Source: Nitzschia sp. DOCU1
Lineage: Eukaryota; Bacillariophyta; Bacillariophyceae; Bacillariales; Bacillariaceae
Reading direction: 5' to 3'
Assembly: GCA_951394045.1 (NCBI GenBank)
Contig: OX595988.1
Span: 2,619,352-2,683,351, forward strand
Length of the DNA: 64,000 nucleotides
The notes beneath the pieces were generated by a model. That model was not told the origin of the DNA, did not search any database, and saw only the letters and a list, made by a program, of their open reading frames with translations. A program made the position numbers and the translations under genes. This document shows positions 27,001 through 40,752 of the stretch, piece after piece (position 1 is the first letter of the stretch; each line of letters begins with the position of its first letter).

Positions 27001-29262
27001 TTACTTGCCGACCTTGTCAAGTTCATTTTCCATGATGTTCTTCAGTGTCTTGAGGAAGAAGGCGGCATCAGATCCATAAATGTGACGGTGGTCACAAGTT
27101 AATGTGATGGTCATCTTTCGGCACTTCTTCATGCCCAACACCGCTGCGGAATCGGGGACGATGGCGTCTTGGGTGGCACCCACGGCCAAAATTCCTCCTT
27201 GTCCAACAGGGAGCAGCGAGCCAAAGTCTGTTACCCCAAACATACCCATGTTCGAGATAGTGAAGGTTCCAGTAGTGTATTCGGCAGGTGAAAGAGTTCC
27301 ACTCTTGGCCTTTCCAACCAATTCATTCCAGTTGTCGGCCAACTCCTTGACCGGTCGTTCGTTCGCGTACATAAGAGTAGGAGTAATCAGGCCTCCGTCA
27401 ATGGCGACAGCCATGGCAATGTTGATGTCCTTCTTATACAAGAAGCCACCACCATTTTGCTCCGAGTATGCACTGTTCATGATAGGGTGTCTTTCGATGG
27501 CAAGGGCAACGGCTTTGGCAATCAAAGCAGAAACAGAAACGCCGTTTGGCTTGACCTTTTGGTACAGCGCCTCGAAGCCGTCCATCATAATGTCAGTGCT
27601 GACACGGAAGGCGGGAACGGTAAGTGTAGCAACCATGTTGTTGCTAACAGCCTTTTGCATACCAGTGAATGGAACAAATCCATCGGGGAGCTCAGGAGCA
27701 GCCTCGCCGGATGCCTTGGCTTTCTTGCGCTCGGGCTCCTTTTCACCTGTGGCCATTTTCACGTCGTCGAGAGTAACACGGCCGAACTGACCAGTTCCTT
27801 TGATGGTGGCCAAATCGAGCTTGGCCTTCTTGGCGGCAGCGCGAGCCATAGGGGTGGCGGCAATGACACCAGCAGCAGGAGTCCAAGAAGGCTTGCTGGG
27901 AGCAGCAGCAGCAGCAGGCTTTCCGGCAGGAGCCGGCTTGGAGGCCGGGGCGGCCCCCGAAGCAGCGTTTTCAACGTCAGTGGCAGTGATGCGTCCACCG
28001 GGTCCAGTTCCAGCGACGGAGGAAATATCGATTCCAAGTTCCTCGGCTTTCTTCTTGGCCAAAGGCGAGGCGACAACTCGGTCAGCGGAGATGGCAGCCT
28101 TGCTGGTGGAAATCTTCTTGGGAGCAGCGGCGGCGGGGGCCGCAGCAGCTGGTGCAGCAGCAGCCGACGCAGCGGCTACAGGTGCACCCGAAAGGGTAGC
28201 AGCGTATGCCTTGAGGATGGGGATATCCTTTTCCTCGGCGGCAATAAGAGCGACGGGGGCGCCAACGGCACCACTGTCACCTTCCCCGGTGATGATGGCA
28301 GCCAAAAACCCATCCTCAAAGGCCTCAACATCCATATCAGCCTTGTCACTTTCAACAACCATAATGGCCTCACCAGCAGAGATAGGATCTCCCTCAGCCT
28401 TTAGCCAGGAAACGACCTTTCCTTCCTTCATAGTAGAGGAAAGGGCAGGCATGTCAATCTGGCTGTACTCAACATCTGGGGGGCCGGCGGCTGGTGCTCC
28501 TGTGGACGATGGGGGTGCAGGTGATGACGACACGGGATTAGAAGAATAGGCAGCAAGGTCGGCCTCATTAGATACGAGAATGCCTACAGGAGCACCAACA
28601 TCAGCCATTTCCCCCTCCCCCTTGATGATGGCAGCAAGATATCCATCTTCGAAGGCTTCCACGTCCATGTCAGCCTTGTCGCTCTCGACGACCATGAGAG
28701 CTTCACCGGCTTCGACATAGTCCCCGACGTTCTTGAGCCATTGAACGACTTTGCCTTCGCTCATTGTGGAGGAGAGGGCTGGCATGAAAATCTCGGTGCA
28801 CTCAATCGACTCACCTCCAGCAGGGGCGGCTGCTTGGGCAACTGGAGCGGGGGCAGCAGCTGCACCTCCACCACCGGAAGCCACAGCCTCAATCTCATCC
28901 AACGAAGAAGCAATGAGGGCGACTGCCTCACCGACAGGCGCCATCTCTCCTTCCCCAACAATGATCTTAGCCAAGAATCCATCTTCAAAAGCCTCGACAT
29001 CCATGTCGGCCTTGTCACTTTCGACCACCATGATGGCCTCTCCAGCCTGGATTTCGTCACCTTCTTGCTTGAGCCATGTGACTACCTTTCCTTCCTTCAT
29101 AGTAGACGACAAAGCAGGCATCAGAATCTTGGATCCCTCAGCAAAGAGCTGCGTGCTACTTGCGAAAGGCGATCCATGGATCGAGTTGTGCGTCACAACA
29201 CCAAAGGCGGAAGCCTCTCGCAATGCCACAAGGGCAAGGAGAGCGAGACTCAATCGGACCAT
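27001..29262 (-). CDS. Plastid pyruvate dehydrogenase E2 (dihydrolipoamide acetyltransferase)
   Basis: A 753-aa protein that transfers acetyl groups from lipoyl arms to CoA, giving plastid acetyl-CoA for fatty-acid synthesis. A signal peptide ending ASA|FGVV (residues 1-19) is a diatom plastid bipartite leader, which fixes the ATG at 29262 rather than the upstream in-frame ATGs. Three lipoyl domains follow, each with ESDKADMDVEAFEDG; the lipoylated Lys are near 84, 196 and 307. Two peripheral-subunit-binding-type domains come next: VVASPLAKKKAEELGIDI (about 396-431) and VIAATPMARAAAKKAKLDL (about 466-501), joined by Ala/Pro-rich linkers. The catalytic domain ends with TCDHRHIYGSDAAFFLK, the plastid-type variant (HRxIYGxD) of the HxxxDG motif. 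No intron. Confidence 0.92.
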   Translation of the reverse strand: MVRLSLALLALVALREASAFGVVTHNSIHGSPFASSTQLFAEGSKILMPALSSTMKEGKVVTWLKQEGDEIQAGEAIMVVESDKADMDVEAFEDGFLAKIIVGEGEMAPVGEAVALIASSLDEIEAVASGGGGAAAAPAPVAQAAAPAGGESIECTEIFMPALSSTMSEGKVVQWLKNVGDYVEAGEALMVVESDKADMDVEAFEDGYLAAIIKGEGEMADVGAPVGILVSNEADLAAYSSNPVSSSPAPPSSTGAPAAGPPDVEYSQIDMPALSSTMKEGKVVSWLKAEGDPISAGEAIMVVESDKADMDVEAFEDGFLAAIITGEGDSGAVGAPVALIAAEEKDIPILKAYAATLSGAPVAAASAAAAPAAAAPAAAAPKKISTSKAAISADRVVASPLAKKKAEELGIDISSVAGTGPGGRITATDVENAASGAAPASKPAPAGKPAAAAAPSKPSWTPAAGVIAATPMARAAAKKAKLDLATIKGTGQFGRVTLDDVKMATGEKEPERKKAKASGEAAPELPDGFVPFTGMQKAVSNNMVATLTVPAFRVSTDIMMDGFEALYQKVKPNGVSVSALIAKAVALAIERHPIMNSAYSEQNGGGFLYKKDINIAMAVAIDGGLITPTLMYANERPVKELADNWNELVGKAKSGTLSPAEYTTGTFTISNMGMFGVTDFGSLLPVGQGGILAVGATQDAIVPDSAAVLGMKKCRKMTITLTCDHRHIYGSDAAFFLKTLKNIMENELDKVGK

Positions 29263-29794
29263 TTCTACTTTTTCGTCCTGGATCCAGCACTTTACAGTCA
29301 CAATCTGGGATTTGTGGGAAGTGGTGGGAAAAGGGAGAGGAACTCGAGACGATGTTGCGGGAGGCGCGATGAGATGGATGAACGACGTCGATGGATGGAA
29401 CATCCCGAGAGCTACGTGACACATCACAATCGCAAGAGGGTCGATGTCGGCTCTTTTGGGACGCCATCGACAAACGTCAGCGCCAAAATGATGAAGTCCA
29501 GTTGGTCGAAGATACTTTTGTTGCCGTACACTCTTTCGTGAAGACAGCTAATAATTTCGCTCCTGTCGGGTGCACTCCCTGAACGGTTCGATTGGGCGAC
29601 ATCAATGATGTTGCGACCTACGTCACTCCGTCGCGGAATCTTGCGCGGAAAGAGTGAGGACTCGGGATCCGTGACGAAAGCTGCTTCGGATTTCCTTGTT
29701 CGACCGCCCCCTTCGAATGTTCGTTCGGTCAACAAAGACGACGACGACACAAAGTCCCAAAGACAAAGTGTAGTTGTACAAAAAGCAAACCACC
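29263..29794. promoter_or_regulatory. Head-to-head upstream region of plastid E2 and FabZ genes
   Basis: Some 530 bp separate the start codons of two divergent genes that both serve plastid fatty-acid synthesis. It includes ACGTCA-type half sites near 29465 (acgtcag) and 29620 (acgtcac). Whether it acts as one bidirectional promoter is inference. Confidence 0.4.
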
Positions 29795-30481
29795 ATGAAG
29801 CTTGCCCTTCTTCTCGCCTGCGCCACTTGCGCCACTGCCTTTGTGGCACCCTCTCCGTCGGGAATTTCGACACGATTGGCTGCCGCCGACGTCGCCAATG
29901 GGGCGGAAGCATCGACCATGATGGGAGGCGCTGCTATTTCGGCATTGACCAAAGAGGTCAAGACGATCTACACGACAGAAGATGTCGACAAGTTTTTGCC
30001 GCACCGATACCCCTTTGCCCTCGTCGATAAGATCGTGGAGTACGAAGCCGGTAAGAAGGCCGTCGGTATCAAGCAGGTCACCAAGAATGAAGAGTTCTTC
30101 AACGGTCACTTCCCTGGAAAGCCCATCATGCCTGGTGTCTTGCAACTAGAAGCTATGGCTCAACTAGCTGGATGTGTTATGGCCGGTTTGGATGGCGCCG
30201 AACCTGGAGCCATCTTCTTCTTTGGAGGAGCCGATGGAGTAAAGTGGAAGGTAAGTTACGACGACGATCCCTGAACAAGCCAAATCCATTAATACACTTT
30301 ATACTCAACACCGTTACCAATACTACAGAAACCCGTCGTACCTGGAGATACCCTTGTTATGGAAGTGGAAGTGTTGAAATTCAACAAGAAGTTCGGAATC
30401 TGCAAGGCTACGGGCAAGGCCTACGTCGACGGAGTCCTCGCGGTCGAAGTCAATGAAATGACCTTTGCGCAAGCAAAATAA
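29795..30481 (+). CDS. fabZ: Plastid 3-hydroxyacyl-ACP dehydratase FabZ
   Basis: Dehydrates 3-hydroxyacyl-ACP in type II fatty-acid synthesis. Two exons joined across 30251-30328 (GTAAGT...CTACAG, 78 bp, phase 0), 202 aa. The leader, [19 protein letters not shown], carries the ATA|F plastid motif. The hot-dog domain begins at [14 protein letters not shown] and holds the active site [20 protein letters not shown] (catalytic His and, further on, Glu). Exon 2 supplies the second half of the fold ([20 protein letters not shown] and the C-terminal [11 protein letters not shown]). I chose the ATG at 29795 (CACCATGAAG); the GTG-type extension upstream has no support. Confidence 0.92.
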
Positions 30482-31303
30482 ATCTGCTAAAAGTATGAAC
30501 TGCATTGGTACAACAACTGCTTTAATTTATTCGGGATTGTGCCGTTCGTCATTTGCCTCGTTAATCGGGTGGCGAAGTTTGTCTTTGCTGACAACGACAA
30601 GATGCGAATTCTGCGCGATTTCATATCTCCTATCTTTTCATAGAATGTCAATAAAAACAACCTTTAATGAAACAGAGAGGAAATCCGATATTATTTCTTC
30701 AACAAATACAAGTTCATTCTTCGGGGTCATGCTGCATGCATGGTAACGCCTCACATCGGTGATGAGCATTGATTTTTGGCGCAATGTTCTGGTAGCTTTT
30801 CCTTTGAAGCGGAATGCCCGGGCTAATATCAGATGCTATCTGTCTCCCGGGACTTGAGATTTGAACCTTTATAGAAAGAAGACACTTTTTTCTGATACTC
30901 CAGGCTAGCTCGAGTGAACGCTTATTTTACTTTTCTACTGGTGGTTTTACAAGCCCTGGTCAGCTTTATCCAGCATGATCCCATTTGATTCACGCACCTC
31001 CAGTCATTAGACACCGAACTGGTCGGACGGGTCAAAACAATTTATTATTTACCAGGTATGGTCTGGCTGTCTTCCGACGGGAGAAGAAATTCGTGGTTCT
31101 GCGCGGCCTGCCGAGTTACGCGGTCGCGCGTGACGTTCTTCGTTGTCGGCCGCAGGTTTCCAACCATCAACTCGTCCCCCTTTCGCGCTCCATTGCTCAT
31201 GTCCGAACCACGAAAGTTCAGTCGCCACAGATTCCACCTTCAATTTGCGACCGACGCTCTCTGTTATTTTCTCCAAACCCTTTGGATCACCCAACAAATC
31301 AAC
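30482..31303. other. Intergenic, no gene seen
   Basis: About 820 bp between FabZ and KARI, both on the plus strand. The last ~100 bp are C/T-rich and probably 5' UTR. No other structure recognised. Confidence 0.5.
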
Positions 31304-33179
<1,876 letters not shown>

Positions 33180-34319
33180 GGTACGGGATTGTATTAGAAA
33201 CAAATTCATGTGTAATCAATAGAATCTGTGCTGCGTTGAAAGTTGTAGTACTCTGAGCTTTCAGTTTATGTATCCTAGCTTCACTATGTACCGTTTGTTT
33301 TAAGACGAAGCCGGTGCCCATATATTTGGTTGGATCATCAATCGCTAGTCCTGCACGCAATGTATCGTCATCGGCGTAGCAAGTAGGTGCCAGTTCCATG
33401 CAATCGACCCTACTACAAGAAGCTCAGTCCCAATTCGACTGTCAATACTCGCTGGTTTTGCTTAGGGACAGTATGTAGTAGCTCTGAAACGATAGGCTCT
33501 ACAATTCTTGTGGCCATCAACGCGATGGGTTCGTTCACATCCAACAAGGTTTTGGTCCGCGTAGTCGACCCTTTTATTCCCGTCTGCCTGCACGTCGTTC
33601 CACCCTTGGGCATATATTCCCGCAGATTGTGGTTCTTACATTTGTTTTTGTACATAGAGGCTGTATTCGTGAATGGCCCCATTAAGCCCTCACGCTACGC
33701 ATAAAACCTCGGACGTCCGTCTCGTGCAATGGAATATTGCGAAAGCACCAGTCACTAGTGCTGTTAATTACCGAAGCCACGGTTTTGACATTTATAGCTT
33801 ATTTACAATTGCCCAGAAACTTCCCGAAAGGCCCTACTGGCTTTCTGTCGACATCGGCATATGATAGGCTGGCAGGACTATTCCTTCAAGCAAGATACGA
33901 TACAACGACCCCAACGATCTCTCTTGTTTTTAGTCACCGACCCAGATACCAAATGCGCGGTGGTGCCGGCGGTCGTTCGCACGTGCGAAAGTGATGCATG
34001 CAGGGGCGCGTAAAATAGCGTGCATAGCACAGCACAGCTCGGTGCATGCTCAATCAGCGATAGAATGGGATCAGATCCCCAACAGAAACCAGCAACCACA
34101 ACAAGCATTGCGAACGTTGCATTGCTACTATTGGTAGCCTTTCTTTCTCCTCCAAGTTTTCTTATACGTGAGGAGTATTGACTGTCGACCCCATTTCGCT
34201 AATAGGGTTTCCTGCTTTCGCTGCGTTGTTTTTTGCAGTTCCTGGGTCATTTAATCTACTGAAGAAGAGAAAAGGCCGCATCGCATTTCTCAACGCACGC
34301 GTACGACCGACGCTTAGCC
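33180..34319. other. Intergenic, no gene seen
   Basis: About 1.1 kb with only short chance frames on both strands; none has a leader, repeat or family motif. The right end is probably the 5' UTR and promoter of the phosphodiesterase. Confidence 0.5.
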
Positions 34320-37300
34320 ATGACAGAAGTTGTAGCTCCCCCACGGAGAAAGCTGAGTGGGTGGCAGCTTCGAGAAAGGATGAAGAATGCGTTTGGGAAT
34401 TCACGAGAAGAATTAACGCAAAGTGAGGGCACGGCGTCCACTACCAGTCTTCAGGCGAGTGACCCAGGAGACGACGAAGATTTACCACCGGCCTTCCGTT
34501 CCATGACAGGCGTACCGAAGCTTCGACGTATTAGTTCATTGCGGCCGCAACCGACACCGCCTCCTGAAAACAATCTTCGACGAGTGAACTCTTTGAGACC
34601 ACCGAAGACACAGCAAATAGACCGCGGCGACGACAACGCTAAACGTTCGAAAAATGGGAAAGAAAAAGAACCATCAAACAAAGTCGAAGCTGCACCTGCT
34701 GAATCGAAGTCAAATGAGAAAGTGACTAAATCCTCAAAGAAGGAGAAGTCAAAGGTTAAAAACAAGGCGAAAGGTACAACGGAAACGAAGAAGAGCAAGA
34801 GCCTGCCAGAGGAGCTGATTGTGGAAAACCCGGAGTCACCAAAGGAGTTTCTCATGCAGCTTAAGGAGGATCCAGCGGATGAAACAATCCCAGAGGGGAA
34901 AGAGGTTTCACTTCCGGAAAGACGTCTTTCTAAGGTACAACGACGGCAACGCTCCGAAACACGGAAGACGAGCGTCTTGGACAGCGTTGGGAAACTTGAG
35001 GCTACGGGTTCTTTCAACCAAAAGTATTTACCGAAACGTGGCAACAGTGCTGCGTTGAAGCGGAATCCATATGCTCCCAAAACGCCAGAACCGTCGGACG
35101 ACGCGTCCATCCATTCTTTGTCACTGGATTCGCTGCCTCCTCCTGATCGCGAAGAAAGACAGGCACAAAGCATGTCGGATAAGCTATCGTTTCACAGGTC
35201 GGCGCAGTCTTTCCACAGGTCCACATCGTCGTTTGACGCCTCGCTGGATTTATCTGGGCACCGAATGCTCCCAGTATACGAGCAAATCACTACATCGGCT
35301 ACAGATGAACAATGGGCCAGATTTAAACTTCTTGGGCGGCTTGGTTTGGGTGATATCAAACTATCCACGAGGGCGGAGGAGCTAGTCGACCGAAATTATG
35401 GCATCATGCTCAACGCCATCAAACATATATACGCACTACGTGATGAAGATAGTGACAACGAGTCTGTGGAATCGATGGATGCGGAAAACATTCGGACTGG
35501 AAAGTTGTTGGAAGAAGTTCAGGCGACAATTCAGGTATCAACTGAGGGGCCTTCGAGGCTAAAGCGAGATCCAAATAAGATTCAAGTCCATCCGGAGGTC
35601 CAGAAGCAACTCAGAGACTACATCGTCGTGATTGCTTCTATGTACCGTGACAACGCGTTCCATGATTTTGAGCACGCGTCGAACGTATTGTTGAATGTGG
35701 ATAAATTGATTGGCCTGGTCCAAAAGGCCGACGAAACGATGGATTACCGAAATTTAAAGCACGGGTATGGTGTCGCCACAGATCCATGGAACCACTTTGC
35801 TCTGGTATATTCTGCCATGATACATGACGTTGATCATAATGGGGTGCCCAATGCCCAGCTGATCAAGGAAAGGGCGCACGTTGCAGGCGCCTACAAGAAC
35901 AAGAGCGTAGCAGAGCAAAACAGCATCGAGTTGGCCTGGAATCTTTTGATGGAACCCTGTTACAAGGAACTGAGGGAATCTATTTTTCATTATCGCTCCG
36001 AGCTCACCAACTTTCGCAGCCTAGTTGTTACGGTATGTAATTGCATCGCCCTTACCAGCTTGTCGCCCACTCGATTGCACGATTGCGCTCATATTCTGAT
36101 TTCCTTCCCCGCCAAAAGGCCGTCATGGCAACGGATATTGCTGACAAGGAGCTGGCAGCCTTGCGCAAAGGACGCGCCGCGGATGCTTTGAAAGCGGAAG
36201 AAGAAGATATGTCGATCTCGGATGTTACTATGGATTTGGTTCGTCGAAAGGCAACTTTTGTTGTGGAAACGCTGATTCAAGTTGCAGATGTCTCGCACAC
36301 GATGAGCTCATTTGCGGTATTCAAAAAGTGGAATCACCGTCTGTACAGGGAAATGTACAAAGCCTACAAGAGCGGCAGAGCGGATCAGGATCCCACTGAT
36401 ACTTGGTACAAAGGTGAATTTGGATTCTTCGACTTTTATATCATTCCACTTTCGAAGAAGCTGAATGATTGTGGCATCTACGGTGAAGCAAGTGAAGAAT
36501 ACACAAAGAACGCTATAGAAAATCGAAGGCTCTGGGAAGAGAAAGGCGAAGGCCTCGTCGCGAAGTATATAAAAGAGCGAGATGCAGAAGAGGGAGCGTC
36601 AGCAAAGCCAAAACCCAAGGAAACGGAAGAACCGCCAAAAGCAGGTGCAGAACCAACAAAGAAAACGACAATTTCGCTGCGAGAAATGGCAGAGTGGCTT
36701 TCGTCATCGGAGAGCGAGGCTGGTGATGATTTTGGGGGAGATAATGACAGTGTTTCCATATCGGATGGTTCGGAAGGTCGGCGTCGTAGGGAGTCTACTC
36801 ATTCGGGTCGAATCACGGCAAATCTCGCTGATATGCGCGAGTATCTCAAAGCCATGAGTGTTGGCGGACGGGTACCGTCCAAGGCCAGCTTGGAAATGAA
36901 AAAGGACAGAAGGATTGTCTACAGAAGCAGAAGTTCAGACGAGCGGGATCTGGCTAATAATGGGGGACCAGAACCGGACGATCGTCGACCTGGGATGAGA
37001 ATTCGTGTCCGAAGTCGTTCACCAGCTTCGGTTCCTGATATGCGCCTTCGCCAGCGAAGCGCGTCGTCGGGTTCAGAGTCGGAGAATTCTGAGCCGTGTC
37101 TCCCGTTGCGATCGCGCTCAAGGAGCCGGTCGCCTGGTTCAGTAGGATCCGAGCATTCCGAGCCCAGGCCGATTGTGAAGATCAGGGCCCTCAGTCGGTC
37201 TCCTGGGTCTGACCACTCCCAGCAGAGGTCTATTCTGAAGAGGATCGATTCTCCAGGATCGGGCTCTGAGGCCGGCGAAACGAAATCCAGCGCAGAAAGG

Positions 37301-37540
37301 AGTCGGCCAAAGGTCAGAATAAGTGCATCTCCTGCGTCGGCCCCAGAGCAGAAGAGAGAGCAGCGACATTCCAGAGCGGGCAAGGTTGTGAGAAAAGGAC
37401 GACGCCCTTCCCGAAGTAGATCTCCTGCGTCAAGTGTCGACAGGGCTTTAGACGACGCAATGGAGGCCGAAAAGGATTTGAAAAGGGGGAAACGACCGAG
37501 CATGCTTAAAGCCAGGGCGAAATCGACCAGCAACTTGTGA
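34320..37540 (+). CDS. Class I (HD-type) 3',5'-cyclic nucleotide phosphodiesterase with RS-like tail
   Basis: Hydrolyses cAMP and/or cGMP. Two exons joined across 36033-36118 (GTATGT...AAAAG, 86 bp, phase 0), 1,044 aa. The first ~300 residues are basic and low-complexity (Lys/Ser/Pro). The catalytic PDEase_I domain spans about residues 400-720: FHDFEHASN (metal-binding HxxxH, near 447), MIHDVDHNGVPN (HD motif, near 500), ADVSHTMSSFAVFKKW (third metal Asp, near 625) and FGFFDFYIIPL. The intron falls inside this domain, which supports the splice. The C-terminal ~300 residues are Ser/Arg-rich with repeated RSRSP and SPGS motifs like an RS domain. No GAF or membrane segment is seen. Nucleotide preference is not readable. 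Confidence 0.9.
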
Positions 37541-38184
37541 GATGGTCCGTGTTTCGCTAGCTTTATGCAAATAATACGAACAGTCATTGTTAAAGGGTGT
37601 TATCTACCTTCAACTTATCCTGGTGGTCTTTTTTGTCTCTCTAGTTAGTCAGCGAATTCGAGCTAGTACCAGAGCAGCCATATCCATCGTCATCCAGATC
37701 CCACTATTGCCCGTTCAAATGACATTCAAGATCCAGGAAGAGGCTACCGGTAGACATTGTTGCTGCTTCCTTCCTTCCGGTACCGTACCGTACACACAAA
37801 ATCAATCAAAAGAGGGTGGACGAGCCAGATCCAATTTGGCCATGGAACTTCTACAGACAGTAGCGTCGACGCTTTTAGACAGGTCAGATGCCGAGAGGGT
37901 CGGTGGCAAGTCTCTATGGACAATCATCTGCGCTATTTTGGTAGAGCCAGCGCGCGAAGATAATTCAGGGTCGGGGGAAATCCAGAACGATCTCCCCCTC
38001 ATCTTTATCCTAATAATCCGATCCTATCCCTCGTGACCTCGTGCGTCTGTGCACAGGATCCGAAAAAAATCTTTCCAACCGGCAAGAGCCGACATTCCGA
38101 TTACACAACGGATCCATTTCTGACTGTGCTCACAACGTTAGTCGCAGACTCCAACTACCCATTCATTGCATTCCTTCAGTCACC
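37541..38184. other. Intergenic, no gene seen
   Basis: About 640 bp between the phosphodiesterase and the bPH gene. A plus-strand frame at 37587-38036 has no recognisable feature. Confidence 0.5.
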
Positions 38185-40752
38185 ATGGGGGTTTTATACG
38201 ATTTCGTCTTTGACAATGCCTACAAGGTCGACGCCAAGGAGGCCGAGGATCGCATGCGATCCAAGTATCCGCATTTGTTGCACGCCAACGAGACTGTGGA
38301 GCTTGCCTTTAAGGATCGAGGAGGAAAAGGCCGCGACAAGGAATATTTCACTTCGCACCGTATTCTCATCAAGGATGGAAAAGGCATTGGCAGTAAGCGC
38401 AAGAACTACCTCAGTATCCCGTACAGTTCGATTCGTGCGTTTAGCGTTCAAAGCGCGGGTGCTCTACTCGACCAAGATTGTGAACTCTACATTTATTCAT
38501 CAGCAGCTCCTTCGATCTCAATCGACTTTTCTGCCGCAAATGTGGATATTTTCCAGATCTATCAGCTCTTGAATACCAAGATTCCTTGGTCGGAAGATCG
38601 GGGCACTTCTGATTACGTCGATCCTGTACCGCCGAACATGGACCAGAAGCAAGCTACAGCGGGCAATATTATCGATTGGCTGGGTGACAATGCCAAGCAG
38701 GTGGATGCTCAAGAAGTGGAGACTCACTTCAAGACTGTATTTCCTATTCTGTTGCAAGATGAAAAGGTGGAGCTGGCGTTCAAGAGTGGTCGTGATACCA
38801 AGTGTTTTACAAATCGTAGAGTGTTGTTCGTTGATGTCAAGGGACTCGTTGGAAAGAAAATCGAGTTCTTGACGTTGCCGTACAGTTCCATTCACGGATA
38901 CTATGTCCAAACAGCTGGAGCACTCCTCGACCGAGACACTGAGCTACGAATCTTTACTAATCTGTGGGGAAGCTTGTATCGACTGAATCAAGACTTTCGC
39001 CATGGCAAGGCCAATTTGTGGGCCATCCAAAAGGTTCTTTGCAACCACGTCTTGGGCGACGACAAGGATCCCCTCCCGGACGTGGATCGGTATGAGGGGC
39101 ATCAGGACTCCGAAGGTGGGATCTTTGGGTTGATTACTGGCCTTCGTTTCAATGAGCGTCCGATCGACGCCGTGGCCATGGACCGAGTCCTGCACGAGGA
39201 TCCACCCATCTTGCAAGGTAGCGAACATGTCGAGATGGCATTTCAGGGTCACCGAGACATCACCTTGTTCACCACCAAGCGTCTCATTACTATCGATAAG
39301 AAAGGTTTGTTTGGAAAGAAGATTGAGTACTTTTCAGTCCCTTGGGAGAAGGTAAGCGATGAGACGCCAAAAGTGTTCATGACGAGCTTGGCTCGAATTC
39401 CAACACTCACTGTATTTCTTTGATCTAGTTTGTCGCCTTTGGTATCCGTTCGGCAGGGTTCATGATTGACTTTGACACCGAAGTTATCTTATATACAGAA
39501 ATGAACTTTTGGCCAGGTGAACCGGGTGAGTCAGGAGACGACAAGACCCCGCCAAAGCCTCCAATCCCTCCGCGCCCGGAAGAATCGTGCTTGTGAGTAT
39601 CACGACGGGCTTGGAATCACAATTTGCTCGTGCGAAAAGACTAACATACTTCTGTTTCTCTACAGCGAACTTGACTTCAATAAGAACTGCGTAGACTTGT
39701 ATAAACTCAAGTACTACTTGTCCCGAAGAATAATGGATATCAAAAATTTGGACCGCGGTGCCCCAATTGATTTGAGGGCTCTCACCAGTGCCTCTCCCGA
39801 TCCAAAAGGGTTTGAACGCTTGTTTCAGTGGCTTGGAGGTGACCAACGGGAATTGGATCCCACAGAGTTGGACGTGGAATTTCACACCAACACCAAAATT
39901 CTTCTTGACGACGAAAAGGTGCTAATGGCATTCAAGGCTGGACGTGATGTATCTCTTTTTACAAACCTTCGAGTCATGATCATTGATGTGCAAGGTCTGG
40001 TTGGTTGTAAGATCGAATACACATCCATCCCGTACCGAAGCATTCATGCGTACTCCGTCGAATCGGCAGGGATCTGGGATCGCGATTCGGAGCTCAACCT
40101 ATACACGCGCAATCGTTGGGATCTAGCCAAGATCGATATGGACTTTCGATCTGGCAAAACGGATATTATGCAGATCCAGAGACTCTTGACCGGTTTCATA
40201 GTTGGGCGCCCCACTGACTCAAAGATACTGTTTGGTCCCAAGAACTATGGCAATCACGACAGGAACGCAGTCGGCTGGAATAGTTTGGCAGCAGGATTCT
40301 TTGATAATTCGAAAGAAATCGATCCTTCGGAAATCAATGCAAAGCTTCACTTTGATATCCCAATGTTGCTCGAAGAAGAGACGGTCCTTCGCGCCTTCCG
40401 TCAGGCCCGAGATATGTTCATCTACACGAACCGCCGCTTTCTCATTATTGATACCAAAGGGTTAAGTGGGCAGCGGGTCAAGTACAAGTCGATCCCCTAT
40501 AAGTACGTGGAAGCCATTGAGTTTGAGACAGCAGGCCATATGGATAGAGATGCGGAGGTGTATTGCCACACGGACATTTCAGATATCTTTAGCAATGGTA
40601 TCCCGCGCTCCGTTGGGCAGTTGCGGACCAAGCAAAGCATCCTCGTGAAGCACACCGATATCTACGAGATTGGAAAGCTACTACTTGAACACACTGTTTT
40701 CGATGATCTCCCCACTGGCGATCTGGAGCCGGAAATTGAAATTACCTTCTAG
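38185..40752 (+). CDS. Protein of five tandem bacterial-type PH (bPH_1/PF08000) domains
   Basis: Three exons, introns 39352-39428 (77 bp, phase 0) and 39593-39665 (73 bp, phase 2), both GT-AG; 805 aa. Five repeats of about 125-150 residues follow one pattern: an acidic lead-in (DAxE), a LxxxEKVxxAF segment, FTNRRxLxxDxKGLxGKKIEY, xxIPYSSIxxYxVxTAG and DxDxELxxYTN. Examples are CFTNRRVLFVDVKGLVGKK (repeat 2), LFTTKRLITIDKKGLFGKK (repeat 3) and IYTNRRFLIIDTKGLSGQR (repeat 5). This is the bacterial PH fold, usually found once or twice per protein, in prokaryotes. The ATG at 38185 (CACCATGGGG) sits just before repeat 1; no signal peptide or membrane span. Function unknown; lipid or protein binding is the family expectation. 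Confidence 0.82.

Noticed and set aside
27800..29541. Several long plus-strand frames opposite the E2 gene
   Set aside because: They mirror the Ala/Pro-rich linkers and lipoyl repeats of E2; their Ala/Gly/Ser composition follows from the antisense codons.
29424..29912. 162-aa minus-strand frame between E2 and FabZ
   Set aside because: It covers the FabZ leader in antisense and the shared promoter; low-complexity Arg/Ser, no motif.
30740..30900. Stretch around GATTTGAACC checked as a possible tRNA
   Set aside because: No D-arm, anticodon arm or acceptor stem of the right lengths could be paired.
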